From Mycobacterium shinjukuense (GTDB taxonomy: Bacteria > Actinomycetota > Actinomycetes > Mycobacteriales > Mycobacteriaceae): a stretch of 64,000 nucleotides of DNA. Under the pieces are notes generated by a model. The model was not told the origin of the DNA. It saw only the letters and a list, made by a program, of their open reading frames with translations, and searched no databases. A program made the translations under genes and the position numbers. Numbering within the stretch: position 1 is the stretch's first letter; each line of letters starts with the position of its first letter. The DNA lies in NCBI RefSeq assembly GCF_010730055.1, contig NZ_AP022575.1, forward strand, positions 558,001-622,000, given 5' to 3'. This document shows positions 12,904-31,943 of the stretch, one piece after another.

Positions 12904-13832
12904 TGACGGTCCGGCCGCGATCCGGCTCCGCGGGCCCCGCGGGGGGGTACCACCCGCTTGCGGGGGACAGCGCCACCGTCCAGCACAGCTTGTGGCGGGC
13001 GATCGACTCCGCGGCGGCGCGACTCGCGCGCGCCGGGATTGACTCCGCGCGCTGCGACGCCGAGCACTTGGCCGCCCACCTGGCGGGCACGGACCGCGGA
13101 CGGCTGCCCCTGCTGCAGACGCTGGGCGAGGAGTTCTTCGAGCAATACGACGACGCGGTCACCGCGCGCTCGCGGCGGGTTCCGCTGCAGCATCTCACCG
13201 GCACGGCGTCGTTCGGACCGGTGTTGCTGCGCGTCGGACCGGGTGTGTTCATACCGCGTCCGGAGACCGAGGCGATGTTGGCCTGGGCCACCGCGCAGCC
13301 GCTGCCGGCCCGCCCGGTGATCGTCGATGTGTGCACCGGATCCGGGGCATTGGCGGTCGCGCTGGCCCGGCATTGGCCCAGCGCCCGTATCGTTGGCATC
13401 GATGACTCCGAGGTGGCGCTGGGCTACGCGCGCGGTAACGTCGAGGGCACCGCCGTGGAACTCGTCCGAGCCGACGTCACCACGGAGGGCCTGCTGCCCG
13501 AACTGGTCGGACGGGTCGACCTCCTGGTCGCCAACCCGCCCTACATTCCCGACGGTACCGTCCTGGAACCTGAAGTGGCGCAACATGATCCACATCACGC
13601 ATTGTTCGGCGGACCGGACGGAATGGCGCTGATAGCCGTTGTTGTCGGGCTTGCCGGCCGATGGCTGCGTCCTGGCGGAGTGTTCGCCGTCGAACATGAC
13701 GACACGACATCGGCGCTGACCGTCGAACTCATCGACAACACAGGATTTTTCGACGAGATAGTGGCCCGACAAGATCTGGCCGGGCGGCCAAGGTTCGTGA
13801 CGGCCCGCAGGAGGAAGGAGCGGCGGCCGTGA
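12900..13832 (+). CDS. prmC: Release-factor glutamine methyltransferase PrmC (HemK)
   Basis: SAM-dependent enzyme that N5-methylates the glutamine of the GGQ motif in release factors; the overlap with prfA (ATGA) fits this pairing. It has 310 residues. The N-terminal helical domain contains [16 protein letters not shown]. The SAM site is [17 protein letters not shown], and NPPYIPD is the catalytic NPPY motif. Residues 16-23 are encoded by a copy of a dispersed palindromic repeat (12949-12967), so the N-terminus differs from its relatives; the start could also be the second ATG at 12903. Confidence 0.96.
   Translation: MMTVRPRSGSAGPAGGYHPLAGDSATVQHSLWRAIDSAAARLARAGIDSARCDAEHLAAHLAGTDRGRLPLLQTLGEEFFEQYDDAVTARSRRVPLQHLTGTASFGPVLLRVGPGVFIPRPETEAMLAWATAQPLPARPVIVDVCTGSGALAVALARHWPSARIVGIDDSEVALGYARGNVEGTAVELVRADVTTEGLLPELVGRVDLLVANPPYIPDGTVLEPEVAQHDPHHALFGGPDGMALIAVVVGLAGRWLRPGGVFAVEHDDTTSALTVELIDNTGFFDEIVARQDLAGRPRFVTARRRKERRP
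12949..12967. repeat. REP-like palindromic repeat, copy 1 (inside prmC)
   Basis: The 19-base core ACCACCCGCTTGCGGGGGA can fold as CCCGC-TT-GCGGG. This copy is in frame in the prmC N-terminus and encodes YHPLAGD-like residues. Other copies are at 13861-13879, 13900-13918 and, with one change, 24563-24581. Confidence 0.8.
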
Positions 13833-13852
13833 CCCGCGCCGGCGACGATGCA

Positions 13853-13918
13853 GTGGGGGCACCACCCGCTTGCGGGGGACGAAGCGATGAGGTGGGGGCA
13901 CCACCCGCTTGCGGGGGA
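13853..13918. repeat. REP-like palindromic repeat, copies 2 and 3 in tandem
   Basis: Two identical 27-base units (13853-13879 and 13892-13918) sit 39 bases apart in the prmC-sua5 gap. Both contain the 19-base palindromic core. They fill most of the gap and end 11 bases before the sua5 start, so hairpins in the mRNA could affect sua5 translation (inference). Confidence 0.85.
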
Positions 13919-13929
13919 GAGCGGCGCCT

Positions 13930-14583
13930 GTGACCGACGTGTTCGACTGCGCTGATCCGGACCAGCGTTCGCGCGGAATCGCCGCCGCGGTAGCGGCGCT
14001 CAAGGCCGGTCGCCTGGTCGTGATGCCGACGGACACGGTCTACGGCATCGGCGCCGACGCCTTTGACAGCACCGCGGTGGCCGCGCTGATGTCGGCCAAG
14101 GGGCGTGGGCCCGATATGCCGGTGGGTGTTCTGGTGGGCTCCTGGCACACCATCGAGGGTCTGGTCTATTCGATGCCCGACGGGGCACGCGAACTGGTGC
14201 GCGCATTCTGGCCCGGCGCGCTGAGCCTGGTGGTGGTGCAAGCGCCGTCTTTGCAGTGGAATCTTGGCGATGCGCACGGCACCGTGATGTTGCGAATGCC
14301 GTTGCATCCGGTCGCCATCGAGGTGTTGCGGGAGGTGGGGCCCATGGCGGTGTCCAGCGCCAATATCTCCGGCCAGCGGCCCGCGGTCCATGCCGACCAG
14401 GCGCGCAGCCAGTTGGGCGACCTCGTCGAGGTGTATCTCGATGCCGGTCCCTCCGCCCAGCAGGTCGCCTCGACCATCGTCGACCTGACCGGAGCCGCCC
14501 CGCGCATCCTGCGTCCCGGACCGGTCAGTGCCGAGCGGATCGCCGAGGTGCTCGGGCTGGACCCGGCAAGTTTGACCACATAG
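13930..14583 (+). CDS. L-threonylcarbamoyladenylate synthase (Sua5/YciO/YrdC family)
   Basis: Makes threonylcarbamoyl-AMP from threonine, bicarbonate and ATP for the t6A37 modification of tRNAs that read ANN codons. GTG 13930 gives 217 residues, the length of M. tuberculosis Rv1301. The motifs LVVMPTDTVYGIGADAFD and SAKGRGPDMPVGVLV form the nucleotide site, and VSSANISG is the conserved later motif. It is the short form without the C-terminal Sua5 domain, or with only a brief tail. Its neighbours prfA and prmC also act in translation. Confidence 0.95.
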   Translation: MTDVFDCADPDQRSRGIAAAVAALKAGRLVVMPTDTVYGIGADAFDSTAVAALMSAKGRGPDMPVGVLVGSWHTIEGLVYSMPDGARELVRAFWPGALSLVVVQAPSLQWNLGDAHGTVMLRMPLHPVAIEVLREVGPMAVSSANISGQRPAVHADQARSQLGDLVEVYLDAGPSAQQVASTIVDLTGAAPRILRPGPVSAERIAEVLGLDPASLTT

Positions 14584-14592
14584 CCGCCGAGT

Positions 14593-14648
14593 GTGAATCT
14601 CGCGTCGGTCTTCCGGCGTGTCGCGTCGTGAGATTCACAATCGGTGTA
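14593..14648. repeat. Inverted repeat between sua5 and wecA
   Basis: GTGAATCTC at 14593-14601 and its exact reverse complement at 14640-14648 flank 38 bases. It lies 10 bases after the sua5 stop and 35 before wecA. It could be a stem in the transcript or a protein-binding site; there is no T run, so it is not an intrinsic terminator. Confidence 0.6.
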
Positions 14649-14683
14649 GTGGGTCCAGTCTCTCAGGTTGGTAAGGTCTCGAG

Positions 14684-15877
14684 GTGTCCAACGATGTGGC
14701 CAGCCTTGCCGGTGGTTTGCTCGCGCTGTCGGACCGCGGCGCCGGTGTCCCGCTGCGCGAGCTCGCACTGGTCGGTCTGACCGCGGCGATCATCACCTAC
14801 TTCGCAACCGGGCCGGTGCGAGTGTTGGCTACCCGCTTGGGGGCGGTGGCCTATCCCCGGGAACGGGATGTGCACGTGAACCCGACCCCTCGAATGGGTG
14901 GGCTGGCGATGTTTCTGGGTGTGGTCGCCGCGGTCTTTCTTGCCTCCCAGCTTCCGGCGCTGACCCGCGGGTTCGTGTACTCCAACGGCATGCCCGCGGT
15001 GTTGGTGGCGGGCGCGGTGATCATGGGCATCGGGTTGATCGACGACCGTTGGGGCCTGGATGCCCTGACGAAATTCGCCGGCCAAATCACCGCGGCCAGC
15101 GTGTTGGTCACCATGGGGGTGGCGTGGAGTGTGCTGTACATCCCGGTGGGCGGTGTCGGAACCATCGTGCTGGATCAGGCTTCGTCGATCTTGCTCACGC
15201 TGGCGCTGACCGTGTCGATCGTCAATGCCATGAACTTCGTCGATGGTCTTGACGGATTGGCCGCCGGGTTGGGCCTCATCACCGCGCTGGCGATCTGCAT
15301 GTTCTCGGTCGGCCTGTTGCGTGACCACGGTGGGGACGTGTTGTATTACCCGCCGGCCGTGATCTCGGTGGTGCTCGCGGGAGCGTGTTTGGGCTTTTTG
15401 CCGCACAACTTCCACCGGGCCAAGATCTTCATGGGTGATTCGGGTTCGATGCTGATCGGCTTGATGCTGGCCGCTGCTTCCACGACCGCCGCCGGGCCGA
15501 TCTCGCAGAACGCCTACGGCGCGCGCGACGTGTTTGCTTTGCTGTCACCGTTCTTGTTGGTGGTGGCCGTGATGTTCGTGCCGATGCTCGACCTGCTGCT
15601 GGCGATCGTGCGGCGCACCCGCGCCGGCCGCAGCGCCTTTAGCCCCGACAAGATGCACCTGCACCACCGACTGCTGCAGATCGGCCATTCGCATCGCCGG
15701 GTGGTGTTGTTGATCTACCTGTGGGTGGGCATCGTCGCGTTCGGCGCGGCGAGCACCATCTTCTTCGACCCGCGCCATACCGCGGCGGTGATGCTGAGCG
15801 CGCTTCTTGTCGCCGGCATAGCGACGGCGATCCCGCTGTTGCGCCGCCGCGACGACGACTACTACGACAGTGACTAG
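14684..15877 (+). CDS. wecA: Decaprenyl-phosphate GlcNAc-1-phosphate transferase
   Basis: Polytopic membrane enzyme (MraY/WecA family) that starts synthesis of the linker between peptidoglycan and arabinogalactan by making decaprenyl-PP-GlcNAc. It has 397 residues and about 11 hydrophobic segments. Family motifs are present: GLIDDRWGLD, NAMNFVDGLDGLAAG, FMGDSGSMLIG and the cytoplasmic HLHHRLLQIGHSHR. GTG 14684 has GAGGT just upstream. Equivalent to M. tuberculosis Rv1302 (rfe). Confidence 0.96.
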   Translation: MSNDVASLAGGLLALSDRGAGVPLRELALVGLTAAIITYFATGPVRVLATRLGAVAYPRERDVHVNPTPRMGGLAMFLGVVAAVFLASQLPALTRGFVYSNGMPAVLVAGAVIMGIGLIDDRWGLDALTKFAGQITAASVLVTMGVAWSVLYIPVGGVGTIVLDQASSILLTLALTVSIVNAMNFVDGLDGLAAGLGLITALAICMFSVGLLRDHGGDVLYYPPAVISVVLAGACLGFLPHNFHRAKIFMGDSGSMLIGLMLAAASTTAAGPISQNAYGARDVFALLSPFLLVVAVMFVPMLDLLLAIVRRTRAGRSAFSPDKMHLHHRLLQIGHSHRRVVLLIYLWVGIVAFGAASTIFFDPRHTAAVMLSALLVAGIATAIPLLRRRDDDYYDSD

Positions 15878-16127
15878 GCCCAGTCTACGACGAGCGGTAG
15901 TAGTGCCCTTGACCTTGTGGTACGGTGCAGGTAGGACCCCGAAACCAAGCTCGCGAGTTGCCCGCTACCCGGTACGCCGGATGCATATCCGGTGGTGCCG
16001 ATTGATGACCGACACAGGGAGCTACCCCTTGGGTGATTCCAGCGTGACCCTTGCGATACGCTCTGCGGGCCACCGCTCTGAAAAACGGGTGGTTCCCGCT
16101 CCGTCTACCCGGGATTGAGGTGCTGCA
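15878..16127 (+). promoter_or_regulatory. Leader/promoter region of the ATP synthase operon
   Basis: This 250-base gap precedes the operon. TTGACC (15909-15914) is followed by TACGGT at 15921, which fits TANNNT, and by TAGGAC at the 17-base spacing position (15932-15937). Neither pair is fully convincing, so the exact promoter is uncertain. The rest shows no gene. Confidence 0.35.
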
Positions 16128-16626
16128 GTGACGACACCAGCGCAGGACGTTCCGTTGGTGTTTCCCGCTGTGGCTTTCCGCCCCGTTCGCCTCCTCGCCA
16201 TCAGCGCCTGCCTGACGGCGGTGGCCATGCTGATCGCCGGCGTCGCCGGACAGCTAATGGTTGGGGCGTTCATGGGGATCGGCCTGCTGCTGGGTTTGCT
16301 CAATGCCCTCCTGGTGCGGCGTTCGGTGGAGGTGATCACCTCACGGGCGAATCCGCTGAAGCGGTCGATGGCCCTCAACTCGGCGTCGCGGGTGGCGGTG
16401 ATCACCATCCTCGCCCTGGTCATCGCCTACCTTTTCCGGCCTTCTGGCCTGGGCGTGGTGTTCGGGCTGGCGCTGTTCCAGGTGCTGCTGGTGGTCTCGA
16501 CCGCGGTGCCCGTCTGGAAGAAGCTGCGTACCGGGGATCCGTCCGCTGCCACCGCTAGCCGGCCTCAGGGCTGCGACGGCGGGGTACCGACCGGAGCGGG
16601 TGGGACCGAAGGGAGGAGCACCAGCG

Positions 16627-16634
<8 letters not shown>
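16128..16634 (+). CDS. AtpI-like small membrane protein
   Basis: This 168-residue protein has four hydrophobic segments: about 21-40 ([17 protein letters not shown]), 43-62, 84-102 and 106-125. It lies where atpI sits in other bacterial ATP synthase operons and matches Rv1303. AtpI proteins help assemble the c-ring or act in Mg2+ supply; the exact role in mycobacteria is unproven. Its last 8 bases overlap the start of atpB. Confidence 0.85.
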
Positions 16635-17675
<1,041 letters not shown>

Positions 17676-17707
17676 TTCGACTGTGATGTCGGTTGTGATG
17701 GGTTGCA

Positions 17708-18232
17708 ATGGGTGAAGTGAGCTCGATTGTTCTGGCCGCCAGCCAGGCAACACAGGCAGCAGAGGAAGGCGGCAAGACCAACAACTTCCTCGTGCCCAAC
17801 GGCACCTTTTTCTTCGTGCTGGCCATCTTTTTGGTGGTGCTCGGCGTCATCGGCACCTTCGTCGTGCCGCCGATCCTGAAGGTACTGCGGGAACGCGACG
17901 CCATGGTCGCCAAGACGCTGGCCGACAACAAGAAGGCGGCCGAGCAGTTCGCTGCCGCCCAGGCCGACTACGACGACGTCATGGCGCAAGCCCGAGTCCA
18001 GGCGTCGGCCTTCCGCGACAATGCACGGGCCGCGGGCCGTAAGGTCATCGAAGACGCGCGCACTCGTGCCGAGCAGCGGGTGGCAGCGACGTTGCACGCG
18101 GCCAACGAGGAACTGAAGCGGGAGCGGGACGCCGTGGAACTGGATCTGCGCGCCAACGTGGGGGCCGTGTCGGCCACGCTGGCCAGCCGAATTCTCGGTG
18201 TCGAAGTGACCACCTCGGCCGTGACGAGGTAA
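17708..18232 (+). CDS. atpF: ATP synthase subunit b (F0 stalk)
   Basis: This 174-residue protein has a single membrane helix near residues 34-55 ([16 protein letters not shown]) followed by a long charged coiled coil ([20 protein letters not shown]). It forms one half of the peripheral stalk, paired with the b-like part of the next gene. Stop and next start are 7 bases apart. Confidence 0.96.
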   Translation: MGEVSSIVLAASQATQAAEEGGKTNNFLVPNGTFFFVLAIFLVVLGVIGTFVVPPILKVLRERDAMVAKTLADNKKAAEQFAAAQADYDDVMAQARVQASAFRDNARAAGRKVIEDARTRAEQRVAATLHAANEELKRERDAVELDLRANVGAVSATLASRILGVEVTTSAVTR

Positions 18233-18239
18233 CCGGCTG

Positions 18240-19580
18240 ATGTCGACGTTTATCGGACAGCTGATCGGGTTTGCGGCCATCGTGTTCTTGGTGTGGCGAT
18301 ACGTCGTGCCGCTGGTGCGGCGCCTGATGACGGCTCGACAGGACACGGTGCGCCAGCAGTTGGCCGACGCGGCGGCCGCCGCCGAGCGGCTGACGGAGTC
18401 GAAGTCCGCGCATAGCAAGGCCGTGGAAGCCGCCAACTCGGAGGCCCAGCGCGTCGTTGAAGAGGCCAAGGTGGACGCCGAACGCATCGCCGAGCAGATG
18501 CAGGCCCAGGCCGGGGTTGAGGCCGAACGCATCGAGGTGCAAGGTGCTCGTCAGGTCGAGTTGTTGCGGGGCCGGCTGACCCGGCAGCTGCGCCTGCAGC
18601 TCGGCCTCGAATCCGTGCGTCAGGCAGGCGAATTGGTGCGCAACCATGTTGCCGACCCGGCACGGCAGTCGGCCACGGTGGACCGCTTCCTGGACGAGCT
18701 CGACGCGATGGCGCCCGCGGCAGCGGAAGTCGAGCACCCGGTGTCGGCCAAGATGCGCCCGGCCAGCCGGCGAGCCCTGAGTAGCCTGGTCGAGAAGTTC
18801 GGCACCGCTGCCAAGAGCCTCGACAATCACGCGTTGACCACCTTGGCCGACGACTTGGTGTCGGTGGCCAAGATGCTGGACCGCGAAATCGTCGTCACGC
18901 GCTACCTCACGGTGCCCGCCGAAGACGCGACCCCCCGGGTCCGGCTGCTGGAACGGTTGGTGTCGGGCAAGGTCGGCGATCCGGCGCTCGACGTGCTGCG
19001 GATGGCCGTCTCCGAGCGTTGGTCGGCCAACTCCGATCTGGTGGACGCCATCGAACATGTGTCGCGGCAAGCCCTGCTGGCAGTGGCCGAACGTGAGGGG
19101 CGGGTCGACGAGGTCGAAGACCAGTTGTTCCGGTTCTCCCGAATTCTCGACGCGCAGCCGCGACTGTCAATCTTGTTGGGCGACTATAGCGTTCCGGTCG
19201 AGGGGCGTATCCGATTGTTGCGCAACGTGCTCGCCGGCGCGAGTGGCGGAGTCAATCCGATCGTGGTCTCCCTGCTGTCTCACACGGTCGAACTGTTGCG
19301 AGGCCAGCCGGCCGAGGAGGCCGTGCTGTTGTTGGCCGAAGTGGCGGTGGCCCGCCGCGGCGAAGTTGTCGCGCAGGTCGGTGCCGCGGCGGCACTCAGC
19401 GATGCCCAGCGGACCCGTCTGACCGACGTGCTGAGCCGCATCTACGGCCACCCCGTGGCCGTGCAGCTGCATATCGACCCCGCGTTGCTGGGAGGCCTTT
19501 CCATCGCGGTAGGTGATGAAGTGATTGACGGTACGCTCGCGTCGCGTTTGGCCGCCGCCGAGGCTCACCTGCCCGACTGA
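18240..19580 (+). CDS. atpH: ATP synthase b-delta fusion subunit
   Basis: The 446-residue mycobacterial fusion. The N-terminal membrane helix ([15 protein letters not shown]) and coiled coil (about 30-165) resemble subunit b'. The C-terminal part (about 270-446) is subunit delta, which caps the F1 head ([39 protein letters not shown]). The fusion is normal for mycobacteria and explains the absence of a separate delta gene. Confidence 0.97.
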   Translation: MSTFIGQLIGFAAIVFLVWRYVVPLVRRLMTARQDTVRQQLADAAAAAERLTESKSAHSKAVEAANSEAQRVVEEAKVDAERIAEQMQAQAGVEAERIEVQGARQVELLRGRLTRQLRLQLGLESVRQAGELVRNHVADPARQSATVDRFLDELDAMAPAAAEVEHPVSAKMRPASRRALSSLVEKFGTAAKSLDNHALTTLADDLVSVAKMLDREIVVTRYLTVPAEDATPRVRLLERLVSGKVGDPALDVLRMAVSERWSANSDLVDAIEHVSRQALLAVAEREGRVDEVEDQLFRFSRILDAQPRLSILLGDYSVPVEGRIRLLRNVLAGASGGVNPIVVSLLSHTVELLRGQPAEEAVLLLAEVAVARRGEVVAQVGAAAALSDAQRTRLTDVLSRIYGHPVAVQLHIDPALLGGLSIAVGDEVIDGTLASRLAAAEAHLPD

Positions 19581-19626
19581 AAACCCGAACTGGTCAGCAC
19601 AACCGCAAGTAGGAAGACGAAAAGCC

Positions 19627-21276
<1,650 letters not shown>

Positions 21277-21294
21277 CACACGCAGGTAGATGAC

Positions 21295-23690
<2,396 letters not shown>

Positions 23691-23721
23691 GCGTTGGGGT
23701 CGAGTCGAAAGGTAGTGTGGC

Positions 23722-24087
23722 ATGGCTGAATTGAACGTTGAGATCGTTGCTGTGGACCGGAAGATCTGGTCGGGCAAGGGCACGTTTCTTTTCACCCGCA
23801 CCACCGTCGGTGAGATCGGAATCCTGCCCCACCACATCCCGTTGGTGGCCCAGCTGGTTGAAGACGCGATGGTGCGCGTGGAGCGGGATGGCGACAAGGA
23901 CCTGCGGATCGCGGTCGATGGCGGGTTCATGTCGGTGACCGAAGAGGGTGTCAGCATTCTCGCCGAATCCGCGGAGTTCGAGTCGGAGATCGACGAGGCG
24001 GCCGCCAAACACGATTCCGAGTCCGACGATCCCCGTATCGCCGCCCGCGGTCGCGCCAGATTGCGCGCCATCGGCGCGATCGACTAG
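23722..24087 (+). CDS. atpC: ATP synthase subunit epsilon (F1)
   Basis: This 121-residue rotor-foot subunit links gamma to the c-ring and regulates activity. The beta-sandwich N-terminus ([31 protein letters not shown]) is complete. The helical C-terminus is short, as in mycobacteria. It is the last classical subunit gene of the operon; the next gene starts 7 bases later. Confidence 0.96.
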   Translation: MAELNVEIVAVDRKIWSGKGTFLFTRTTVGEIGILPHHIPLVAQLVEDAMVRVERDGDKDLRIAVDGGFMSVTEEGVSILAESAEFESEIDEAAAKHDSESDDPRIAARGRARLRAIGAID

Positions 24088-24094
24088 CACCTCG

Positions 24095-24538
24095 ATGAGC
24101 GCGCCCATGATCGGCATGGCCGTGCTCGTTGTCGTGTTGGGGGCCGCGGTGCTCGCGCTGAGCTATCGGTTGTGGAAACTGCGTCAGGGCGGAACGGCGG
24201 GCATCATGCGGGACATCCCCGCGGTCGGCGGTCACGGTTGGCGCCATGGCGTGATCCGGTACCACGGCGGCGAAGCCGCGTTCTACCGGCTGTCCAGCCT
24301 GCGTCTGTGGCCGGATCGCCGGCTCAGCCGGCGAGGCGTGGAGATCGTGGCCCGGCGCGCGCCACGTGGCGACGAGTTTGACATCATGACCGACGAGATC
24401 GTCGTGCTGGAGTTGCGGGATGCCACCCAGGACCGCAGGCAAGGATATGAACTCGCACTGGATCAGGGTGCATTGACCGCGTTCTTGTCGTGGCTGGAGT
24501 CCCGCCCTTCCCCACGCGCACGCCGCCGCAGTGTGTGA
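24095..24538 (+). CDS. DUF2550 single-pass membrane protein
   Basis: ATG 24095 gives 147 residues, the length of M. tuberculosis Rv1312. One N-terminal membrane helix (MIGMAVLVVVLGAAVLALSY) is followed by a soluble domain with GVIRYHGGEAAFYRLSSL and the arginine-rich tail SPRARRRSV. It follows atpC by 7 bases and is likely cotranscribed with the ATP synthase, but no function is known. The gene ends 3 bases from the end of the convergent pduO gene; M. tuberculosis has IS1557 between them. Confidence 0.88.
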   Translation: MSAPMIGMAVLVVVLGAAVLALSYRLWKLRQGGTAGIMRDIPAVGGHGWRHGVIRYHGGEAAFYRLSSLRLWPDRRLSRRGVEIVARRAPRGDEFDIMTDEIVVLELRDATQDRRQGYELALDQGALTAFLSWLESRPSPRARRRSV

Positions 24539-24541
24539 CGA

Positions 24542-25162
24542 CTATGCTGGCGAGCTGGCCGGACCGCCCGCTTGCGGGGGACTGCTCGCCGTCCCGCCAC
24601 CGCCGGGTTGCCACAGCACATCACCGTCGGGATTGGCGACCCGCGACAGAATGAAGAGCAGATCCGACAGCCGGTTGAGGTACTTTGCCGGTAAGACGCT
24701 GACCCCGTCCGGGTGCGCCGCGACCGCCGCCCACGCCGAGCGCTCCGCCCGGCGTACCACCGTTCGGGCCACGTGCAACAGTGCCGATAGCGGTGAACCA
24801 CCGGGTAGCACAAAGGAGTTCAGCGTCGGCAGGTCGGCGTTATAAGCGTCACACCATCTTTCGACCCGATCGATATACGACTGGGTGATTCGCAACGGAG
24901 GATGTTGGGGGTTCTCCACCACGGGGGTCGACAGATCCGCACCGGCGTCGAACAGGTCGTTTTGGATCTGGCGCAGGACGCTCGTGATGTGTTCGTCCGG
25001 GTTGCCCAGGGCCACCGCGACGCCGATCGCGGAGTTGGCCTCGTCGCAATCGGCGTAGGCCACCAGCCGGGCATCGTTCTTGGAGACCCGGGAGAAGTCG
25101 CTCAACCCGGTGGTTCCGTCGTCGCCCGTCCGAGTGTAGATGCGGGTCAGGTGTATGGCCAT
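24542..25162 (-). CDS. pduO: ATP:cob(I)alamin adenosyltransferase, PduO type
   Basis: Adds adenosine from ATP to cob(I)alamin to make coenzyme B12, needed by methylmalonyl-CoA mutase. It has 206 residues. The ATP-binding N-terminal motif is TRIYTRTGDDGTTGLSDFSR. Catalytic-region motifs are VLPGGSPLSALLHVARTVVR, RRAERSAWA and YLNRLSDLLFILSR. The last 15 or so residues (SSPPQAGGPASSPA) lie beyond the family core and are encoded by a copy of the palindromic repeat, so the C-terminus looks extended by an inserted repeat. Equivalent to Rv1314c. The start is probably leaderless. Confidence 0.95.
   Translation of the reverse strand: MAIHLTRIYTRTGDDGTTGLSDFSRVSKNDARLVAYADCDEANSAIGVAVALGNPDEHITSVLRQIQNDLFDAGADLSTPVVENPQHPPLRITQSYIDRVERWCDAYNADLPTLNSFVLPGGSPLSALLHVARTVVRRAERSAWAAVAAHPDGVSVLPAKYLNRLSDLLFILSRVANPDGDVLWQPGGGGTASSPPQAGGPASSPA
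24563..24581. repeat. REP-like palindromic repeat, copy 4 (inside pduO 3' end)
   Basis: ACCGCCCGCTTGCGGGGGA, one base different from the copies near prmC. Read on the minus strand it encodes SPPQAGG of the PduO tail. It lies near the convergent gene ends, where a hairpin could act in transcript termination (inference). Confidence 0.75.
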
Positions 25163-25168
25163 AAAGAA

Positions 25169-25224
25169 ACCGTACCGGCCGACTGACTCGGTTGACTGAC
25201 AAGCCGATACCGCTTCACTACACT
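25169..25224. promoter_or_regulatory. Divergent leaderless promoters of pduO and murA
   Basis: For murA (+), CTGACA (25196-25201), a 17-base spacer and TACACT (25219-25224) place the start of transcription at or next to the GTG at 25232. For pduO (-), TACGGT (25174 down to 25169) lies exactly 6 bases before its ATG at 25162. Neither gene has a ribosome-binding site. The two promoters occupy the same 69-base gap and could compete. Confidence 0.6.
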
Positions 25225-25231
25225 GACCCGG

Positions 25232-26488
25232 GTGGCCGAGCGTTTCGTCGTGACTGGTGGTAGCCGGTTGGCAGGCGAAGTCGCCGTCGGGGGCGCCAAG
25301 AACAGCGTGCTCAAGCTGATGGCCGCGACCTTGCTGGCCGAAGGCACCAGCACCATCACCAACTGTCCCGACATCCTCGATGTGCCGCTGATGGCGGAGG
25401 TCCTGCGGGGCCTGGGCGCCACCGTCGAGCTCGATGGTGACGTGGCTCGGATCACCTCACCCGACGAACCGAAGTATGACGCCGACTTCGCCGCGGTGCG
25501 GCAATTCCGGGCCTCGGTCTGTGTGCTGGGGCCGCTGGTCGGCCGCTGCAAACGGGCCCGGGTGGCGCTCCCGGGCGGAGACGCGATCGGTTCGCGTCCG
25601 TTGGATATGCACCAGGCGGGTCTGCGGCAACTGGGTGCGCACTGCAACATCGAGCACGGGTGCGTGGTGGCCCAGGCGGATACCTTGCGCGGCGCGGAGA
25701 TTCAGTTGGAGTTCCCCTCGGTGGGAGCCACCGAGAACATCCTGATGGCCGCCGTGGTCGCCGACGGCGTCACCACGATTCACAATGCCGCGCGTGAACC
25801 CGACGTCGTCGACCTATGCACGATGCTGAACCAGATGGGCGCACAGGTCGAGGGCGCGGGTTCGCCGACGATGACCATCACCGGGGTCCCGCGGCTGCAT
25901 CCGACGGAGCACCGCGTCATCGGAGACCGCATCGTGGCCGCGACGTGGGGCATCGCTGCCGCCATGACCCGCGGCGACATCACGGTGACGGGCGTCGACC
26001 CGGCGCACCTGCAGTTGGTGCTGCACAAGCTGCACGACGCGGGCGCCACCGTCACCCAGACCGACGACAGTTTCCGCGTCGTCCAGTACGAGCGCCCCAA
26101 GGCCGTCAACGTGGCGACGCTGCCGTTCCCCGGCTTTCCGACCGATCTGCAGCCGATGGCCATCGCCCTGGCGTCGATCGCCGACGGCACTTCGATGATC
26201 ACCGAGAACGTTTTCGAGGCGCGGTTTCGGTTCGTCGAAGAAATGATCCGGTTGGGCGCCGATGCCCGCACCGACGGCCACCACGCCGTCGTGCGAGGTT
26301 TGCCGCAACTCTCCAGCGCGCCGGTCTGGTGTTCGGACATCCGCGCCGGGGCCGGCCTGGTGCTCGCGGGCTTGGTCGCCGACGGCGACACCGAGGTGCA
26401 CGACGTGTTCCATATCGATCGTGGTTATCCGTTGTTCGTGGAGAACCTCGTCAGCCTCGGGGCCGAGGTCGAGCGGGTATGCTCTTAG
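25232..26488 (+). CDS. murA: UDP-N-acetylglucosamine 1-carboxyvinyltransferase
   Basis: First committed step of peptidoglycan synthesis: transfers enolpyruvate from PEP to UDP-GlcNAc. It has 418 residues. Substrate motifs are [11 protein letters not shown] and [14 protein letters not shown]. The active-site position that is Cys115 in E. coli is Asp117 here ([12 protein letters not shown]), which confers natural fosfomycin resistance in mycobacteria. The gene directly precedes the rRNA operon, a conserved mycobacterial arrangement. Confidence 0.98.
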   Translation: MAERFVVTGGSRLAGEVAVGGAKNSVLKLMAATLLAEGTSTITNCPDILDVPLMAEVLRGLGATVELDGDVARITSPDEPKYDADFAAVRQFRASVCVLGPLVGRCKRARVALPGGDAIGSRPLDMHQAGLRQLGAHCNIEHGCVVAQADTLRGAEIQLEFPSVGATENILMAAVVADGVTTIHNAAREPDVVDLCTMLNQMGAQVEGAGSPTMTITGVPRLHPTEHRVIGDRIVAATWGIAAAMTRGDITVTGVDPAHLQLVLHKLHDAGATVTQTDDSFRVVQYERPKAVNVATLPFPGFPTDLQPMAIALASIADGTSMITENVFEARFRFVEEMIRLGADARTDGHHAVVRGLPQLSSAPVWCSDIRAGAGLVLAGLVADGDTEVHDVFHIDRGYPLFVENLVSLGAEVERVCS

Positions 26489-26756
26489 CGGCGGTCGCGC
26501 ATCTGGATGGCCGAAACCGACCTTGACGACCCTGCCGAAGTTGTATTAAGCTGGCAGGGTTGCCCCGAAGTGGGCATCACCAAGCGAGTGTGTTGTTTGA
26601 GAACTCAATAGTGTGTTTGGTGTTTTTGTTTGTTGTTGTTTTTTGACCGCACCCTAGCACTCCCCGTGTGCGGGTGTGGTCGCAATGAATAGATGCCAGT
26701 TTTTGGCGTCTTTGTCAGGTATCTCTGATAAGAAATTCGCCTCGTTAGCGAGGGGT
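26489..26756 (+). promoter_or_regulatory. rRNA operon promoter (P1-like) and leader
   Basis: TTGACG (26523-26528), an 18-base spacer and TAAGCT (26547-26552) closely match the M. tuberculosis rrn P1 layout. A boxA-like antitermination segment with TGTTTGAGAACTCAATAG follows at about 26593-26611. CCTCGTTAGCGAGG at 26741-26754, just before 16S, is a short hairpin probably involved in processing. Confidence 0.75.
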
Positions 26757-31697
<4,941 letters not shown>

Positions 31698-31786
31698 CAA
31701 AACATCGCAACCACTTTCCACTCACGCCGCCAGGCGTGGGTCCACACCCCCCACCAGTACACTCAAAAGAATAAAGTTGAATAGAG

Positions 31787-31902
31787 TTACGGCGGCCATA
31801 GCGACAGGGAAACGCCCGGTCCCATCCCGAACCCGGAAGCTAAGCCTGTCAGCGCCGATGATACTGCCCAATCCGGGTGGAAAAGTAGGACACCGCCGAA
31901 CA
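31787..31902 (+). rRNA. rrf: 5S ribosomal RNA
   Basis: TTACGGCGGCCATAGCGACA begins a 116-base unit ending GTAGGACACCGCCGAACA. It contains the standard core CCCGAACCCGGAAGCTAAG. It follows 23S by about 90 bases. Confidence 0.95.
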
Positions 31903-31907
31903 CACAC

Positions 31908-31938
31908 AAAAACACCCCCAACCATTGGGGGTGTTTTT
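31908..31938. terminator. Bidirectional intrinsic terminator of the rRNA operon and ogt
   Basis: A perfect 12-base stem (31908-31919 with 31927-31938) and a 7-base loop, GC-rich at the top and A/T-rich at the base. The T run follows on the plus strand and, by symmetry, on the minus strand. It lies 5 bases after 5S and 5 before the end of convergent ogt. Classical terminators are uncommon in mycobacteria, so this is a notable clear example. Confidence 0.93.
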
Positions 31939-31943
31939 GCATG

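Noticed and set aside
12945..13918. CRISPR-like array from the repeated 27-base units
   Set aside because: Only two units are regularly spaced, with a spacer of about 12 bases, and further copies are scattered elsewhere; no cas genes. This is a palindromic repeat family.
15909..15937. Confident promoter call for the ATP synthase operon
   Set aside because: TTGACC lacks a good TANNNT at 16-19 base spacing, so only a tentative region was reported.
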